A stretch of 64,000 nt of DNA. Origin: Chitinophaga pinensis (lineage in GTDB: Bacteria > Bacteroidota > Bacteroidia > NS11-12g > UBA955). Under the pieces are notes generated by a model, which was not told where the DNA came from, searched no databases, and saw only the letters and a program-made list of their open reading frames with translations. Below, one piece after another: positions 1-8,490 of this stretch. Made by a program: the position numbers and the translations under genes. The stretch covers positions 152,174 through 216,173 of the forward strand of contig CAMDUE010000003.1 in NCBI GenBank assembly GCA_945877575.1, given 5' to 3'. How positions within the stretch are numbered: the stretch's first letter is position 1; the number at the start of each line of letters is the position of its first letter.

Positions 1-1269
1 AAAAGAAGGTATTTATGGCTAGATAGTCAATATGTAGACACTTCATGGGTATGGCGTGAAGACTGCGGAAGCAATCCCGTATTCCCACAAGGAGGCACCT
101 GGGTCTATGATAGAGCAAGTTGGTGTCCCGGTCAAAACGTAGAAGAATACAACTTTGAAATCAAAGAAAACAGGAAGCCTCACACCTTTGATCTCGACAT
201 GGAAACCTACGTCAGAACCGGCGGAAGCTCCAATTATGTGATCACTACCTATTTAGTGGAATACGGCGAATACCGCTACACTACTGATGCAACTATAGAA
301 GACATTCTTAAGCCCTCCAATCACCCTCAATATTCACGCATGAATCCCATATGCAGCGAGCCTCAGGTGAGAATCAAAAACACCGGCAAAGAAGTCATCC
401 AAAGCTTGGAGTTTGAATACGGCATTTCAGGGGGGAAATTAGAAAAATACCTCTGGAAGGGCGTGATTCATTCCAATAAAACCTTCGATGTGTATTTGCC
501 CTCTTATTTTGATTGGACCTCTGTGAGCAACAAGTTTGAATGCCGTATTTTGAAAGTAAACGGTAAAACCGATGAAGATGCGTCCAACAATTTCTACAAA
601 GTAGAAATGCCAGCAGTACCTCCAGCGCTACCCAACAAGGTGATCGTGGTATTTAAGACCAATAACGCACCGAGCGAAAACAGCTACCGAATCATTGGTC
701 CACAAGGAAATATTGTACATCAAAAAACGGGTTTCAACGCCAAAAATACCATTCATCGAGACACCATCACCTTAGGCAATGGTTGTTTCACCTTCGAATT
801 TTCTGATACCGGTGTCTCTCCCCAAGATTATCTTTTGAACGAAGATGGACTCGGTTGGTGGGCCAATACCTATGATGGAAACGGCTCGCTTCAATTGAGA
901 AATGGAGTAAGCGGCGTTTTACATAAGAACTTTGGAATAGACTTTGGAACTTCTATTCGATATGATTTTACCGTTGGATTCCCGGCTAGCGCGGCAGATT
1001 TAGAGAAACCCACCACTGTTTTGAAGGTATTCCCCAATCCAGCTTCTGACGGATTTGCTGTAGAAATTCCGGAATTATTTGCAAAAAACGCAACTCCAGC
1101 AAGCATTGAAATAAGGAATCTGCAAGGTCAACTCATTGAATCTAAAATGCTTGAACCCAATTTCAGTGTATATCAATGGATTGACCTCAAAAACAGACAA
1201 CCAGGGGTGTATATGGTCAATTTCAAACAAAACAACGACCTTTGCACTTCCAAAGTCGTATTATACTAA
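1..1269 (+). CDS. PNGase F-like secreted protein with T9SS sorting domain (5' end missing)
   Basis: The reading frame is open from base 1, so the N-terminus lies outside the window and only the last 422 residues are present. Near the start is a Trp-rich stretch with DRASWCPG, which resembles the C-terminal domain of peptide-N-glycosidase F, the enzyme that removes N-linked glycans from glycoproteins. A beta-sandwich-like region follows. The last 85 residues begin VLKVFPNPASDG and end with GVYMVNF and SKVVLY, a type A T9SS sorting domain, so the protein is probably exported through the outer membrane and anchored or released. The catalytic N-terminal domain cannot be checked. The PNGase F relationship is inferred from one motif and overall character; the sorting domain is secure. 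It ends 3 bp before gmk. Confidence 0.7.
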   Translation, partial: KRRYLWLDSQYVDTSWVWREDCGSNPVFPQGGTWVYDRASWCPGQNVEEYNFEIKENRKPHTFDLDMETYVRTGGSSNYVITTYLVEYGEYRYTTDATIEDILKPSNHPQYSRMNPICSEPQVRIKNTGKEVIQSLEFEYGISGGKLEKYLWKGVIHSNKTFDVYLPSYFDWTSVSNKFECRILKVNGKTDEDASNNFYKVEMPAVPPALPNKVIVVFKTNNAPSENSYRIIGPQGNIVHQKTGFNAKNTIHRDTITLGNGCFTFEFSDTGVSPQDYLLNEDGLGWWANTYDGNGSLQLRNGVSGVLHKNFGIDFGTSIRYDFTVGFPASAADLEKPTTVLKVFPNPASDGFAVEIPELFAKNATPASIEIRNLQGQLIESKMLEPNFSVYQWIDLKNRQPGVYMVNFKQNNDLCTSKVVLY

Positions 1270-1272
1270 GTT

Positions 1273-1845
1273 TTGAATAAGCTCCTCATCTTTTCGGCGC
1301 CTTCAGGATCAGGCAAAACCACCGTGGTAAAACACCTGATGGAAAAGCTGCAGCATCAGCTCGGCTTCTCTGTGAGCGCAACAACCAGACAACCCCGCCC
1401 AGGTGAGGTAGACGGCCGCGAATACCATTTTTTAAGCGAATCAGATTTCCGCCAAAAAATGGAAGAAAATGCCTTCCTAGAATACGAAGAGGTATACGCG
1501 GGCATACTTTATGGCACCCTTTGGAGTGAAGTAGAGAAAATTTGGGCCGAAAACAAAATGGTTGTTTTTGATGTAGACGTCAAAGGCGGACTAAACCTAA
1601 AACGCAAATTTGGTGATAAAGCAATGGCCGTTTTCCTGAGACCACCGAATGTGGATGTCTTATTGGAAAGGCTTACAAAGCGCAGCACCGAAGTAGAACA
1701 CCAACTCAAAGAACGCATTGCCAAAGCCAATTACGAGCTCAGTTTCGAAAACCAATATGATGTGGTAGTTGTTAATGATGTACTGGAAGAAACATTTGAA
1801 ACCTGTGAAAAATTGGTTTCAGATTTTTACCACAAAGAATCATGA
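1273..1845 (+). CDS. gmk: Guanylate kinase
   Basis: Phosphorylates GMP to GDP with ATP, an essential cytosolic step of guanine nucleotide synthesis. The 190 residues match the usual family length. The P-loop APSGSGKTT is at residues 9-17, followed by the GMP-binding segment SATTRQPRPGEVDG near 34-48 and the lid region RLTKR. The start is TTG at 1273, the only choice that retains the complete P-loop strand. The stop overlaps the nadD start by 4 bp (ATGA), so the two are translationally coupled. Confidence 0.95.
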   Translation: MNKLLIFSAPSGSGKTTVVKHLMEKLQHQLGFSVSATTRQPRPGEVDGREYHFLSESDFRQKMEENAFLEYEEVYAGILYGTLWSEVEKIWAENKMVVFDVDVKGGLNLKRKFGDKAMAVFLRPPNVDVLLERLTKRSTEVEHQLKERIAKANYELSFENQYDVVVVNDVLEETFETCEKLVSDFYHKES

Positions 1846-2432
1846 GAGTAGGCTTGTATTTTGGATCTTTCAATCCCATACATATTGGGCACCTTCAAGT
1901 TGCAAAATACATTTTGGAACACGGAAATTTTGACGAAATGTGGTTCGTGCCATCGCCCTTAAATCCGCACAAATCAGAAGAAACCCTCATTCCTGCAGCA
2001 TTGAGATTGCAATGGGTTCAAAATGCATTAATCAATGAGCCTCAATTGAGTTGCTCTGATGAAGAGTTTCATTTGAGTTTACCTTCCTATACCTACAAAT
2101 CAGCTCTGCATTTTAAGGAGAAATTCCCTCAACATGAATTTGCCTTAATAATGGGCGCTGACAATTTGTACACCTTTCACAAATGGCAATTTGCAGAGGA
2201 ATTATCGTTAATTTGTCCGTTACATGTATATGCCAGACCTGGCTATCCAAAACCAGAAGAGCCCATGCCGTTTGGCGCAACTTGGTACGATGCCCCCTTG
2301 ATTGACATTTCAGCCACTGAAATTAGAGATTTATTGTGGGAAAACGAACCCATCAATCATTTAGTGCCCAACGAAATAGTATCAGAACTTACCGCGTTTT
2401 TTCAGGCGATGCAACCTGAACCTAATGAGTAA
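1842..2432 (+). CDS. nadD: Nicotinate-nucleotide adenylyltransferase
   Basis: Joins nicotinate mononucleotide and ATP to form deamido-NAD, a late step of NAD synthesis. The 196 residues carry the nucleotidyltransferase signature GSFNPIHIGH at 8-17 and the C-terminal ISATEIRDLL motif (the usual ISSTxIR). The ATG overlaps the gmk stop (ATGA). The last 51 bp overlap the oppositely oriented bile-acid-symporter-like gene, so both 3' ends are coding on both strands. Confidence 0.95.
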   Translation: MRVGLYFGSFNPIHIGHLQVAKYILEHGNFDEMWFVPSPLNPHKSEETLIPAALRLQWVQNALINEPQLSCSDEEFHLSLPSYTYKSALHFKEKFPQHEFALIMGADNLYTFHKWQFAEELSLICPLHVYARPGYPKPEEPMPFGATWYDAPLIDISATEIRDLLWENEPINHLVPNEIVSELTAFFQAMQPEPNE

Positions 2433-3293
2433 CCAACTCACCGCAAAAGTTACCGCGAAAGAATATAACGCATAAACCAAGGCTGGTTTTTCCATTTCCG
2501 TATTGTGCAGTAACTGACCTGCAATCAATAGTCCCAATGCTGTGTTATGCAATCCCACTTCAATGGCCATGGTGATTCTATTTTTAAATGACAGCATGAA
2601 AGGTATCCCAATCAGAAAACCCATCAACATGGAGAGAACGTTGAATGCAATAACGTAAGGCGTCAACATGGCAATTCCATGCGCCGTCATGCTAGTGCCG
2701 CCATGGTCTTCTTTTGCCAAAAACTTAATGGCAAAAACCAGCAACAGCAAAATGGGTAAAACTACATTGATCACTTTTTGAATTTCCATGATCTTTTTTC
2801 CAACCACAGACCGAACTAACATTCCCGATCCTGCCGGTAACAACGTAACCAGGAAAATGGCTACAAACGTGTCAAATATGGGAAGAGCAATAAAATCACT
2901 GTTTTGATCAGGCATCAACCACCACAGAAAAACATTGACCAACAATGGTATTGTAATTAACGACAATACGGCGTTAGAGACGGTTAAACTTACCGATAAG
3001 GCTACATTTCCTTTGACAAAGTAACTCACCAAATTGGAAGTTATTCCTCCGGGACAAACACTCAAAATCATGAGTCCCATTTTAAATTCAACCGGCAAAG
3101 GTGCATAAGAGACCAAGAAATAGGCTAAAATGGGCAATAAAACCATCTGCGAAAACAACCCTACTGCTAACGAACGCGGTTGATCAAAGAGTACTTTAAA
3201 ATCATGCTTCTTAAGACTCAAGCCCAAGCCAAACATGATCATTCCTAAAACAACATTCAGTAAAAGATTGATATTTTCACCAATGAAACTCAT
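2382..3293 (-). CDS. Bile acid:sodium symporter (BASS) family transporter
   Basis: A 303-residue inner-membrane protein with about nine hydrophobic segments. Family features are the Gly-rich first helices (MIMFGLGLSLKKHDF) and the PGGITSNLVSYFVKG segment, which matches the conserved CPGG..SN crossing region of BASS transporters. The substrate is not predictable; members move bile acids, pyruvate, pantothenate or other organic anions with Na+. It lies 7 bp downstream of the LysE-family gene and may share its transcript. Its 3' end overlaps nadD by 51 bp. Confidence 0.85.
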   Translation of the reverse strand: MSFIGENINLLLNVVLGMIMFGLGLSLKKHDFKVLFDQPRSLAVGLFSQMVLLPILAYFLVSYAPLPVEFKMGLMILSVCPGGITSNLVSYFVKGNVALSVSLTVSNAVLSLITIPLLVNVFLWWLMPDQNSDFIALPIFDTFVAIFLVTLLPAGSGMLVRSVVGKKIMEIQKVINVVLPILLLLVFAIKFLAKEDHGGTSMTAHGIAMLTPYVIAFNVLSMLMGFLIGIPFMLSFKNRITMAIEVGLHNTALGLLIAGQLLHNTEMEKPALVYALYSFAVTFAVSWLLIRFRLHRLKKRGKF

Positions 3294-3300
3294 TCAAATA

Positions 3301-3963
3301 TTATTGAAATAATGCAGGTACTTGACTGATCAATAACTTAACAAAATGGTAGGCATAATACACCCCAATAATTACCAATAGCAAACCAACATATTTGTTG
3401 AAATAATAATAAATACGCAAATTCAACTTTCTACCTATGTAATCACTCAAGAAAACCTTTCCAAGATCTAAGCTAAAAACAGTCAACAAGATACTCATCA
3501 TCTCAACCAAAATAGTATACTCGTGATCTGTTTGGGAATCATGTCCTACAGTAATCGTACCCAAAATCCCCACCCACAATAAAATCACAAAAGGATTCAT
3601 CAAATTCACTACAAATCCCTGCAAAAGAGTGGCATTGGGATTCATAGGTTTTTGAAGATTCTCAATAAAATTTCGGTATTTAACAACAAATCCTCTTACA
3701 CCCATAAACAGGATACCGGAGGCTGCAAAACCGGCAAAAACCAACTGAAACCAAGGGGTTGAAAACAACCCAGCTAAGCCATAGAAACAGGCTAAAGCAA
3801 CAACCAAATCAGCCAAAAAAATACCGGTAGCCATTCGCCAACCCGCTTTCTTTCCGCCTTGCATTCCCACTTGGATAAGCGCAAAAAATGCAGGACCGAA
3901 ACTCATCATTCCTAAGAACAATCCGTAACCGATACCTCGAATAACTGCGAGCGCCCATTCCAT
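3301..3963 (-). CDS. LysE family translocator
   Basis: A 220-residue membrane protein with about six hydrophobic helices and the N-terminal pattern GLFLGMMSFGPAFFALIQVG typical of the LysE/RhtB amino-acid exporter superfamily. The central NLMNPFVILLWVG matches the conserved NP..L.W motif. It probably exports amino acids or related metabolites; the substrate is unknown. A candidate -7 element (TAAGTTTG) lies 18 bp upstream of the ATG. It is followed closely by the BASS transporter on the same strand. Confidence 0.85.
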   Translation of the reverse strand: MEWALAVIRGIGYGLFLGMMSFGPAFFALIQVGMQGGKKAGWRMATGIFLADLVVALACFYGLAGLFSTPWFQLVFAGFAASGILFMGVRGFVVKYRNFIENLQKPMNPNATLLQGFVVNLMNPFVILLWVGILGTITVGHDSQTDHEYTILVEMMSILLTVFSLDLGKVFLSDYIGRKLNLRIYYYFNKYVGLLLVIIGVYYAYHFVKLLISQVPALFQ

Positions 3964-3981
3964 GTTTGCAAGTTAACCCCC

Positions 3982-3989
3982 CAAACTTA
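3982..3989 (-). promoter_or_regulatory. Candidate -7 promoter element of the LysE-family gene
   Basis: TAAGTTTG on the minus strand fits the Bacteroidota -7 consensus TAnnTTTG, 18 bp before the start codon. No clear TTG -33 element is seen at 19-21 bp spacing, so this is a motif-level call only. Confidence 0.4.
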
Positions 3990-4001
3990 CAATGGCAAAA
4001 T

Positions 4002-4799
4002 TTAACCCAACTTTAAAGCAACTTCTTTGATAAACGAATCATACATTGCCTGAGAAGAAGCTATAATCTCTTGATCAAAAACGATATCTTCTTTTCCGCG
4101 GAAATCGGTTACCTGCCCTCCCGCTTCTCTAACCAAAAGAATGCCGGCTGCAATGTCCCACGGGCTCAAATTCATTTCAAAAAAGGCGTCAAATCGACCG
4201 CAAGCCACATAAGCCAAATCAATGGCTGCAGAACCCATGCGTCTCAAACCTTGGGTGGAACGCATGAACACGCCCAAGAGCTCAAGGTATTCTGGCATTT
4301 TCCCAAATGTATAATAGGGAAAACCCGTAGCAATGAGACTATTTTTCAGCAAGGCATTATCAGCAACTTGTATGGATTCACCATTCAAATGGGCTCCATT
4401 CCCTCGGGCAGCAGTAAAAGATTCCTTGAGTGCAGGACACTCCACCACAGCCAACTCTGGTTGACCATCCACAAACAAAGCCACACTGATTGAAAACACG
4501 GGCAAGCCATGCAAGAAGTTTGTGGTCCCGTCTAAGGGATCAATGATCCATGTTTGACGGGTTAACACGCGGTTATCAGGTGCACTTTCTTCTCCGATAA
4601 TGGTAGAATCTGGCAATAACGTTTTTAATCCTTTAACCAGCATTTCTTCGCTGGTTTTATCAACGAAACTCACCAACTGATTGGCGGTTTTTTCTTCAAT
4701 TGCTTCTACGCCTACCTTCTGAAGGTGTTGAAGTTGAAAAGCTCCAACCTCCTTGCACAGCTTCAGAACTTCAGGCAGGATATTAGCAAAATTGCTCAT
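4002..4799 (-). CDS. suhB: Inositol monophosphatase family protein
   Basis: A 265-residue Mg2+-dependent phosphatase. The metal-binding residues are visible: GEES at 69-72, DPLDGTTN at 87-94 and WDIAAG at 214-219, which together define the IMPase fold. Likely substrates are inositol-1-phosphate or related sugar phosphates; some family members instead act as 3'-phosphoadenosine phosphatases (CysQ), which cannot be excluded. It overlaps the upstream bacilliredoxin gene by 17 bp on the same strand, implying a shared mRNA. Confidence 0.9.
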   Translation of the reverse strand: MSNFANILPEVLKLCKEVGAFQLQHLQKVGVEAIEEKTANQLVSFVDKTSEEMLVKGLKTLLPDSTIIGEESAPDNRVLTRQTWIIDPLDGTTNFLHGLPVFSISVALFVDGQPELAVVECPALKESFTAARGNGAHLNGESIQVADNALLKNSLIATGFPYYTFGKMPEYLELLGVFMRSTQGLRRMGSAAIDLAYVACGRFDAFFEMNLSPWDIAAGILLVREAGGQVTDFRGKEDIVFDQEIIASSQAMYDSFIKEVALKLG

Positions 4800-5202
4800 A
4801 AGCAGCGGCTAAATTATCAGCCACCATTTCGGCAGTTCTGCCTTCAATCATGTGACGTTCAACCATGTGAACCACTTCGCCATTTTTGAAAAGCGCAACT
4901 GCTGGAGATGAAGGAGGAAATGGCACCATGAACTCACGTGCTTTTGCAACAGCCTCAAGATCTTGTCCTGCAAAAACCGTCAACAAATTCACTGGCTTTT
5001 TGGATGAAATTTCCAACGACTTCAAAATACCCGGGCGAGCACTTCCTGCTGCGCATCCGCAAACTGAATTAACCACCACAAGAGTAGTTTCGTTATTTCC
5101 GTTCATCGCTGATTCTACATCTGCTGCAGACTTCAATTCGGTAAACCCTTTATTAGTCAACTCGGCTCTCATAGGAGCCACCATCATTTCTGGATAAGGC
5201 AT
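4783..5202 (-). CDS. BrxA/BrxB family bacilliredoxin (YphP/YqiW family)
   Basis: A 139-residue thioredoxin-fold protein with the diagnostic CGC motif at residues 48-50 (SVCGCAAGSARPG). In Firmicutes such proteins remove bacillithiol from oxidised protein cysteines; Bacteroidota have homologues and some make bacillithiol, but no bacillithiol synthesis genes are in this window. Length and motif match the family. A -7 element lies 5 bp before the ATG, and suhB follows in the same transcript. Confidence 0.9.
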   Translation of the reverse strand: MPYPEMMVAPMRAELTNKGFTELKSAADVESAMNGNNETTLVVVNSVCGCAAGSARPGILKSLEISSKKPVNLLTVFAGQDLEAVAKAREFMVPFPPSSPAVALFKNGEVVHMVERHMIEGRTAEMVADNLAAAYEQFC

Positions 5203-5207
5203 AATTA

Positions 5208-5215
5208 CAAAATTA
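5208..5215 (-). promoter_or_regulatory. Candidate -7 element of the bacilliredoxin-suhB operon
   Basis: TAATTTTG on the minus strand matches TAnnTTTG exactly and ends 5 bp before the ATG at 5202, which would give an almost leaderless mRNA. No -33 TTG at the expected spacing was seen. Confidence 0.45.
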
Positions 5216-5243
5216 CTACATTCTGTGCGGCCTGTGTTGAATT

Positions 5244-6512
5244 TTAGGCAAAAAACTCTTGCCCTTCGATGAACACTCTTTCTACCTGATTTTGTCCCAT
5301 AAAGTATGGAATGGTTTTTATGGAATCGCTGGTTTTCATCACCAGAAAATCTGCTCTCATTCCTACTCCCAAAGAACCCAATTCTTCACTCAATCTCAGG
5401 CTGTGAGCAGCATTGCAAGTAATGGCGTGAAACACCTCCTCGGGCAACATCTTCATTTGAGTGCATGCCAAAGAGGCGATATTTTGCAGTGAATGTATGG
5501 GACTTGAACCTGGATTGAAATCGGTGGCCAAAACTACAGGCAAGCCAAAATCAATCATTTTTCGGGTTGGAGCGTAAGGGATACCCAAGAAATAAGAAGT
5601 TCCCGGCAAAGCCACGGGCATCGTTCCACCATAACCGCCATTTCCGCTATCCTTGGAGAACGAACCTTTCAGTAATTCAAATTCAACCTCGCTGCAATGT
5701 TCCAAATGATCCACACTCCAAGATTGCATTTTAACCGCTACTTGAACTCCACCGGTCAAACCCAATTCGTTTCCGTGAATCTTTGATGGCAAACCGTATT
5801 TCTGAGCTTGAAGTAATATTCTTTCGGTCTGCTCAACAGTGAAAAATCCACGGTCGCAAAAAACATCAATATGATCAGCCAAATCATCGGCGATGACTGC
5901 GGGAAGCATGTCTCGTAAAATTAAATCAATGTATGCATCTGGCTGCTGCTTGAACTCCTTTGGAAAGGCATGCGCCCCTAAAAACGTGGCTTTAATGACG
6001 ATGGGGAACGTTTCTTTTAAACGTTTAACCACGCGCAACATCTTAAGCTCTGAATCCACACTCAGCCCATATCCGCTTTTAATTTCAATGCACGTCGTGC
6101 CATGTAAAATCATGGATTTCACCCGCTCGTATGCATGATCAAATAGTTCATCTTCCGACATCAATCTCAACTTCGCCGCCGAATTCAAAATACCACCCCC
6201 CGCTTCAGCGATTTCTTCGTAACTCGCCCCTTTGATTCTGAGAGAAAATTCTTCGTGTCGAGGCGCAGCAAATACCAAGTGCGTATGCGAATCAACAAAT
6301 CCTGGAAGCACATCTTTGCCCATCAAATCAATGATTTCATCGTTTTCATTGACGGTTGGATTTCCACTTCCGATTTCAACAATGCGGCCATTATCAACCC
6401 TTAGGTATGCATTGGACAGACTGTCAACCTGAGACATTTCTTTGCCAAATTTTATCTTTTCTGGGGATGTTAACCCGTGTATCTTCGAAATGTGGGTGAA
6501 AATCGTTGACAT
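5244..6512 (-). CDS. hutI: Imidazolonepropionase
   Basis: Hydrolyses 4-imidazolone-5-propionate to N-formimino-glutamate in histidine degradation. The 422 residues belong to the amidohydrolase superfamily. Metal and substrate motifs are seen in order: DSHTHLVFAAPRHEEF (HxH ligands), KSGYGL, FLGAHAFP, KIHGNELG and ATDFNPGSSP. The frame is open for 12 codons upstream, but the ATG at 6512 (MSTIFTH) places the usual N-terminus correctly. No hutH, hutU or hutG is adjacent, so the rest of the pathway must be elsewhere. It is divergent from the gamma carbonic anhydrase gene. Confidence 0.93.
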   Translation of the reverse strand: MSTIFTHISKIHGLTSPEKIKFGKEMSQVDSLSNAYLRVDNGRIVEIGSGNPTVNENDEIIDLMGKDVLPGFVDSHTHLVFAAPRHEEFSLRIKGASYEEIAEAGGGILNSAAKLRLMSEDELFDHAYERVKSMILHGTTCIEIKSGYGLSVDSELKMLRVVKRLKETFPIVIKATFLGAHAFPKEFKQQPDAYIDLILRDMLPAVIADDLADHIDVFCDRGFFTVEQTERILLQAQKYGLPSKIHGNELGLTGGVQVAVKMQSWSVDHLEHCSEVEFELLKGSFSKDSGNGGYGGTMPVALPGTSYFLGIPYAPTRKMIDFGLPVVLATDFNPGSSPIHSLQNIASLACTQMKMLPEEVFHAITCNAAHSLRLSEELGSLGVGMRADFLVMKTSDSIKTIPYFMGQNQVERVFIEGQEFFA

Positions 6513-6537
6513 GCTTGCGAAGTTAATCCTATGTTTG
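6506..6537 (+). promoter_or_regulatory. Promoter of the gamma carbonic anhydrase gene
   Basis: TTG at 6506-6508, a 21-bp spacer and TATGTTTG at 6530-6537 match the Bacteroidota consensus TTG-N19..21-TAnnTTTG. The ATG at 6531 lies inside the -7 element, so the reading frame's first ATG cannot be the start from this promoter; 6570 is preferred. The promoter overlaps the first codons of divergent hutI. Confidence 0.6.
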
Positions 6538-6569
6538 TAGAAGTACACATTAATCGAAAAATTCCAACC

Positions 6570-7094
6570 ATGAAATCCCTGAAAGAACGCTTAAAACATC
6601 CCCCGAAAAAAGCATCCTCCGCATTCATAGCACCGAATGCTACGGTCATTGGAACGGTTAAATTGGGTGAGCAAAGCAGCGTATGGTTTGGCGCGGTACT
6701 GCGGGGAGACACTGATTTAATTCAGGTGGGAGATCGCAGCAACATTCAAGACAACGCTGTCTTACATGCAGATCCGGGAGATCCGTGCATCATTGGTCAT
6801 GATTGCGTGATTGGACATTCGGCCATTGTTCACGGGGCAACATTAGATCACCACGTGCTGATTGGAATGGGTGCAACGGTTTTAAACAATGCTAAAATTG
6901 GTGCATATTCCATTGTGGGTGCGAATGCGTTAGTGCCATCGGGAATGGAGGTTCCGCCGTATTCTATGGTCTTAGGTGTGCCTGGGAAAATTGTCAAGAC
7001 TCTGGGCCCTGAAGTGGAAGATAGAATCCATTCCAATGCCCAAGATTACGTCAAAAGGGCTGCAGAATACAAAGAGTTTTTCGAGGAAAATTAA
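6570..7094 (+). CDS. Gamma carbonic anhydrase family protein (left-handed beta-helix)
   Basis: A 174-residue hexapeptide-repeat protein of the YrdA/PaaY type. The repeats begin at FIAPNATVIGTVKLGEQSSVWFG and run through IGHDCVIGHSAIVHGATL, giving three His residues in the positions that bind the active-site metal in gamma carbonic anhydrases. RGD of the trimer-forming VLRGDTD motif is present. Activity may be CO2 hydration, but many family members are of unknown function. The start at 6570 is chosen because the upstream ATG at 6531 sits in the promoter. Confidence 0.85.
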   Translation: MKSLKERLKHPPKKASSAFIAPNATVIGTVKLGEQSSVWFGAVLRGDTDLIQVGDRSNIQDNAVLHADPGDPCIIGHDCVIGHSAIVHGATLDHHVLIGMGATVLNNAKIGAYSIVGANALVPSGMEVPPYSMVLGVPGKIVKTLGPEVEDRIHSNAQDYVKRAAEYKEFFEEN

Positions 7095-7150
7095 ACCAAC
7101 GGGCATAAACTTAGGGCGGTTTTCGTTATACTTGTACGATTCGGAAATCC

Positions 7151-8107
7151 ATGGCAAGAACCAAGTACTTTTACAATCCCAAAAGTCTCAGCTTCGAAAA
7201 GGTTTCCGAAAACCGTCGCTATATGATTTGGCGAGTGATTGGTTTTTCAGCGCTAATCATTGTTTCTGTTGGACTTACTGCCTTGGTACTTGCACAGTTT
7301 TTGACTGAAAAGTTCGATAATTCTTCTGCTGTTAGTCAATCAAATACCTTGAGCGCCATTCGTTCCTTAGAAAAACAAATTGAATCACTTGACCAACAAA
7401 TTTCTGATTTACAGCAAAAAGACGTTGAAGTGTATCGCGCCATCTACGGAGTTGATCCTCCTAAATTGGAAAAGCTCGAAAAAGCCAACTACAACGCCTT
7501 ATTGAAATTATCTTACGGCGACAACCTCAAAAAACTCCACGTTCGAATGGATCAAATTAAAGCGTTAGTTGCCACGCAAGAAAAATCATACAAACAACTC
7601 GATAAACTCATCAAAAATAGATCGGACTTAGTCAATTCTATTCCCGCAATCATGCCTGTGGCTAATAAAGATTTAAAGCGCATGGCCAGCGGATTTGGTT
7701 ACCGGTTGGATCCATTTTACCATACTTTTTCGTTTCACGGAGGAATGGATTTCACCGCCGAAGTAGGTACTGAAGTATATGCTACGGGCGACGGACGAGT
7801 TGCTAAAGTTTCCCAAGAAACTTGGGGATATGGAAATCATATCATTGTTCAACACGGACACGGATACACCTCTCTTTATGGTCACTTGAGCCGATTTGCG
7901 GTTCGGGCGGGCGAAAAAGTAAAGCGCGGCCAACTCATTGGTTACGTTGGAAATACCGGAAGATCTACCGGCCCTCACCTGCATTACGAAGTTCGCAAAA
8001 ACGACAATCCGCTGAACCCTGCATTCTTCTACAGAAACGACCTCACCGACGAACAATACCAACAAATGCTTGAATTATCTCAACGCGAAGCCAATCGTTT
8101 TGACTAA
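7151..8107 (+). CDS. M23 family metallopeptidase, membrane-anchored
   Basis: A 318-residue envelope protein likely to cleave peptidoglycan cross-links during growth or division. One transmembrane helix spans about residues 26-49, a coiled coil covers about 62-160, and a LytM/M23 domain occupies about 178-290. The zinc ligands are in place: H196 and D200 in FHGGMD, and H276/H278 in GPHLHYE, with YGHL at 243-246. All catalytic positions are intact, so it is probably an active enzyme and not an EnvC-like activator. A TATACTTG element at 7127-7134 may be its -7 box. Confidence 0.9.
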   Translation: MARTKYFYNPKSLSFEKVSENRRYMIWRVIGFSALIIVSVGLTALVLAQFLTEKFDNSSAVSQSNTLSAIRSLEKQIESLDQQISDLQQKDVEVYRAIYGVDPPKLEKLEKANYNALLKLSYGDNLKKLHVRMDQIKALVATQEKSYKQLDKLIKNRSDLVNSIPAIMPVANKDLKRMASGFGYRLDPFYHTFSFHGGMDFTAEVGTEVYATGDGRVAKVSQETWGYGNHIIVQHGHGYTSLYGHLSRFAVRAGEKVKRGQLIGYVGNTGRSTGPHLHYEVRKNDNPLNPAFFYRNDLTDEQYQQMLELSQREANRFD

Positions 8108-8112
8108 TTTTG
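8105..8112 (+). promoter_or_regulatory. Candidate -7 element of the MerR-type regulator
   Basis: TAATTTTG matches TAnnTTTG and overlaps the stop region of the M23 peptidase gene, 30 bp before the MerR start. No properly spaced TTG was found upstream. Confidence 0.35.
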
Positions 8113-8142
8113 CAATTCATTAAACTCTGCGTTTAACATTTC

Positions 8143-8490
8143 ATGAGCCTCGAAAACCAATCAAACAATGAATCTACTCGTAAGTACTTCAAAATTGGAG
8201 ACGTGGCAGAAATGTTGGGCGTAAACGCCTCTACATTGCGCTTTTGGGAGAAAAACTTCCCCCAAATTCAGCCCATGAAAAATAAAAAGGGCGACCGTAT
8301 CTACACTCTTAAAGACATTGAAGTCTTAAAAGAAATCCAGTATCTTTCACATAACAAGGGACTGAGATTATCTCATGTATCAAAAAAAGTAAGCCGAAAC
8401 CCGCAAGAAACCGATGCTCGGCGCATTTTAGTTGATCAATTGAGAAGTTTCAAAAGTCAGTTGTTAAAGTTGAAAGAGCAGCTGGAATGA
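8143..8490 (+). CDS. MerR family transcriptional regulator
   Basis: A 115-residue DNA-binding protein. The winged-helix N-terminal domain runs from about residue 16 to 85 (KYFKIGDVAEMLGVNASTLRFWE, IYTLKDIEVLKEIQYLS), followed by a short coiled tail. It lacks a ligand-binding C-terminal domain, so it is a compact Bacteroidota-type MerR of unknown target. Its stop overlaps the next start by 4 bp (ATGA), linking it to the following envelope genes. Confidence 0.88.
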   Translation: MSLENQSNNESTRKYFKIGDVAEMLGVNASTLRFWEKNFPQIQPMKNKKGDRIYTLKDIEVLKEIQYLSHNKGLRLSHVSKKVSRNPQETDARRILVDQLRSFKSQLLKLKEQLE

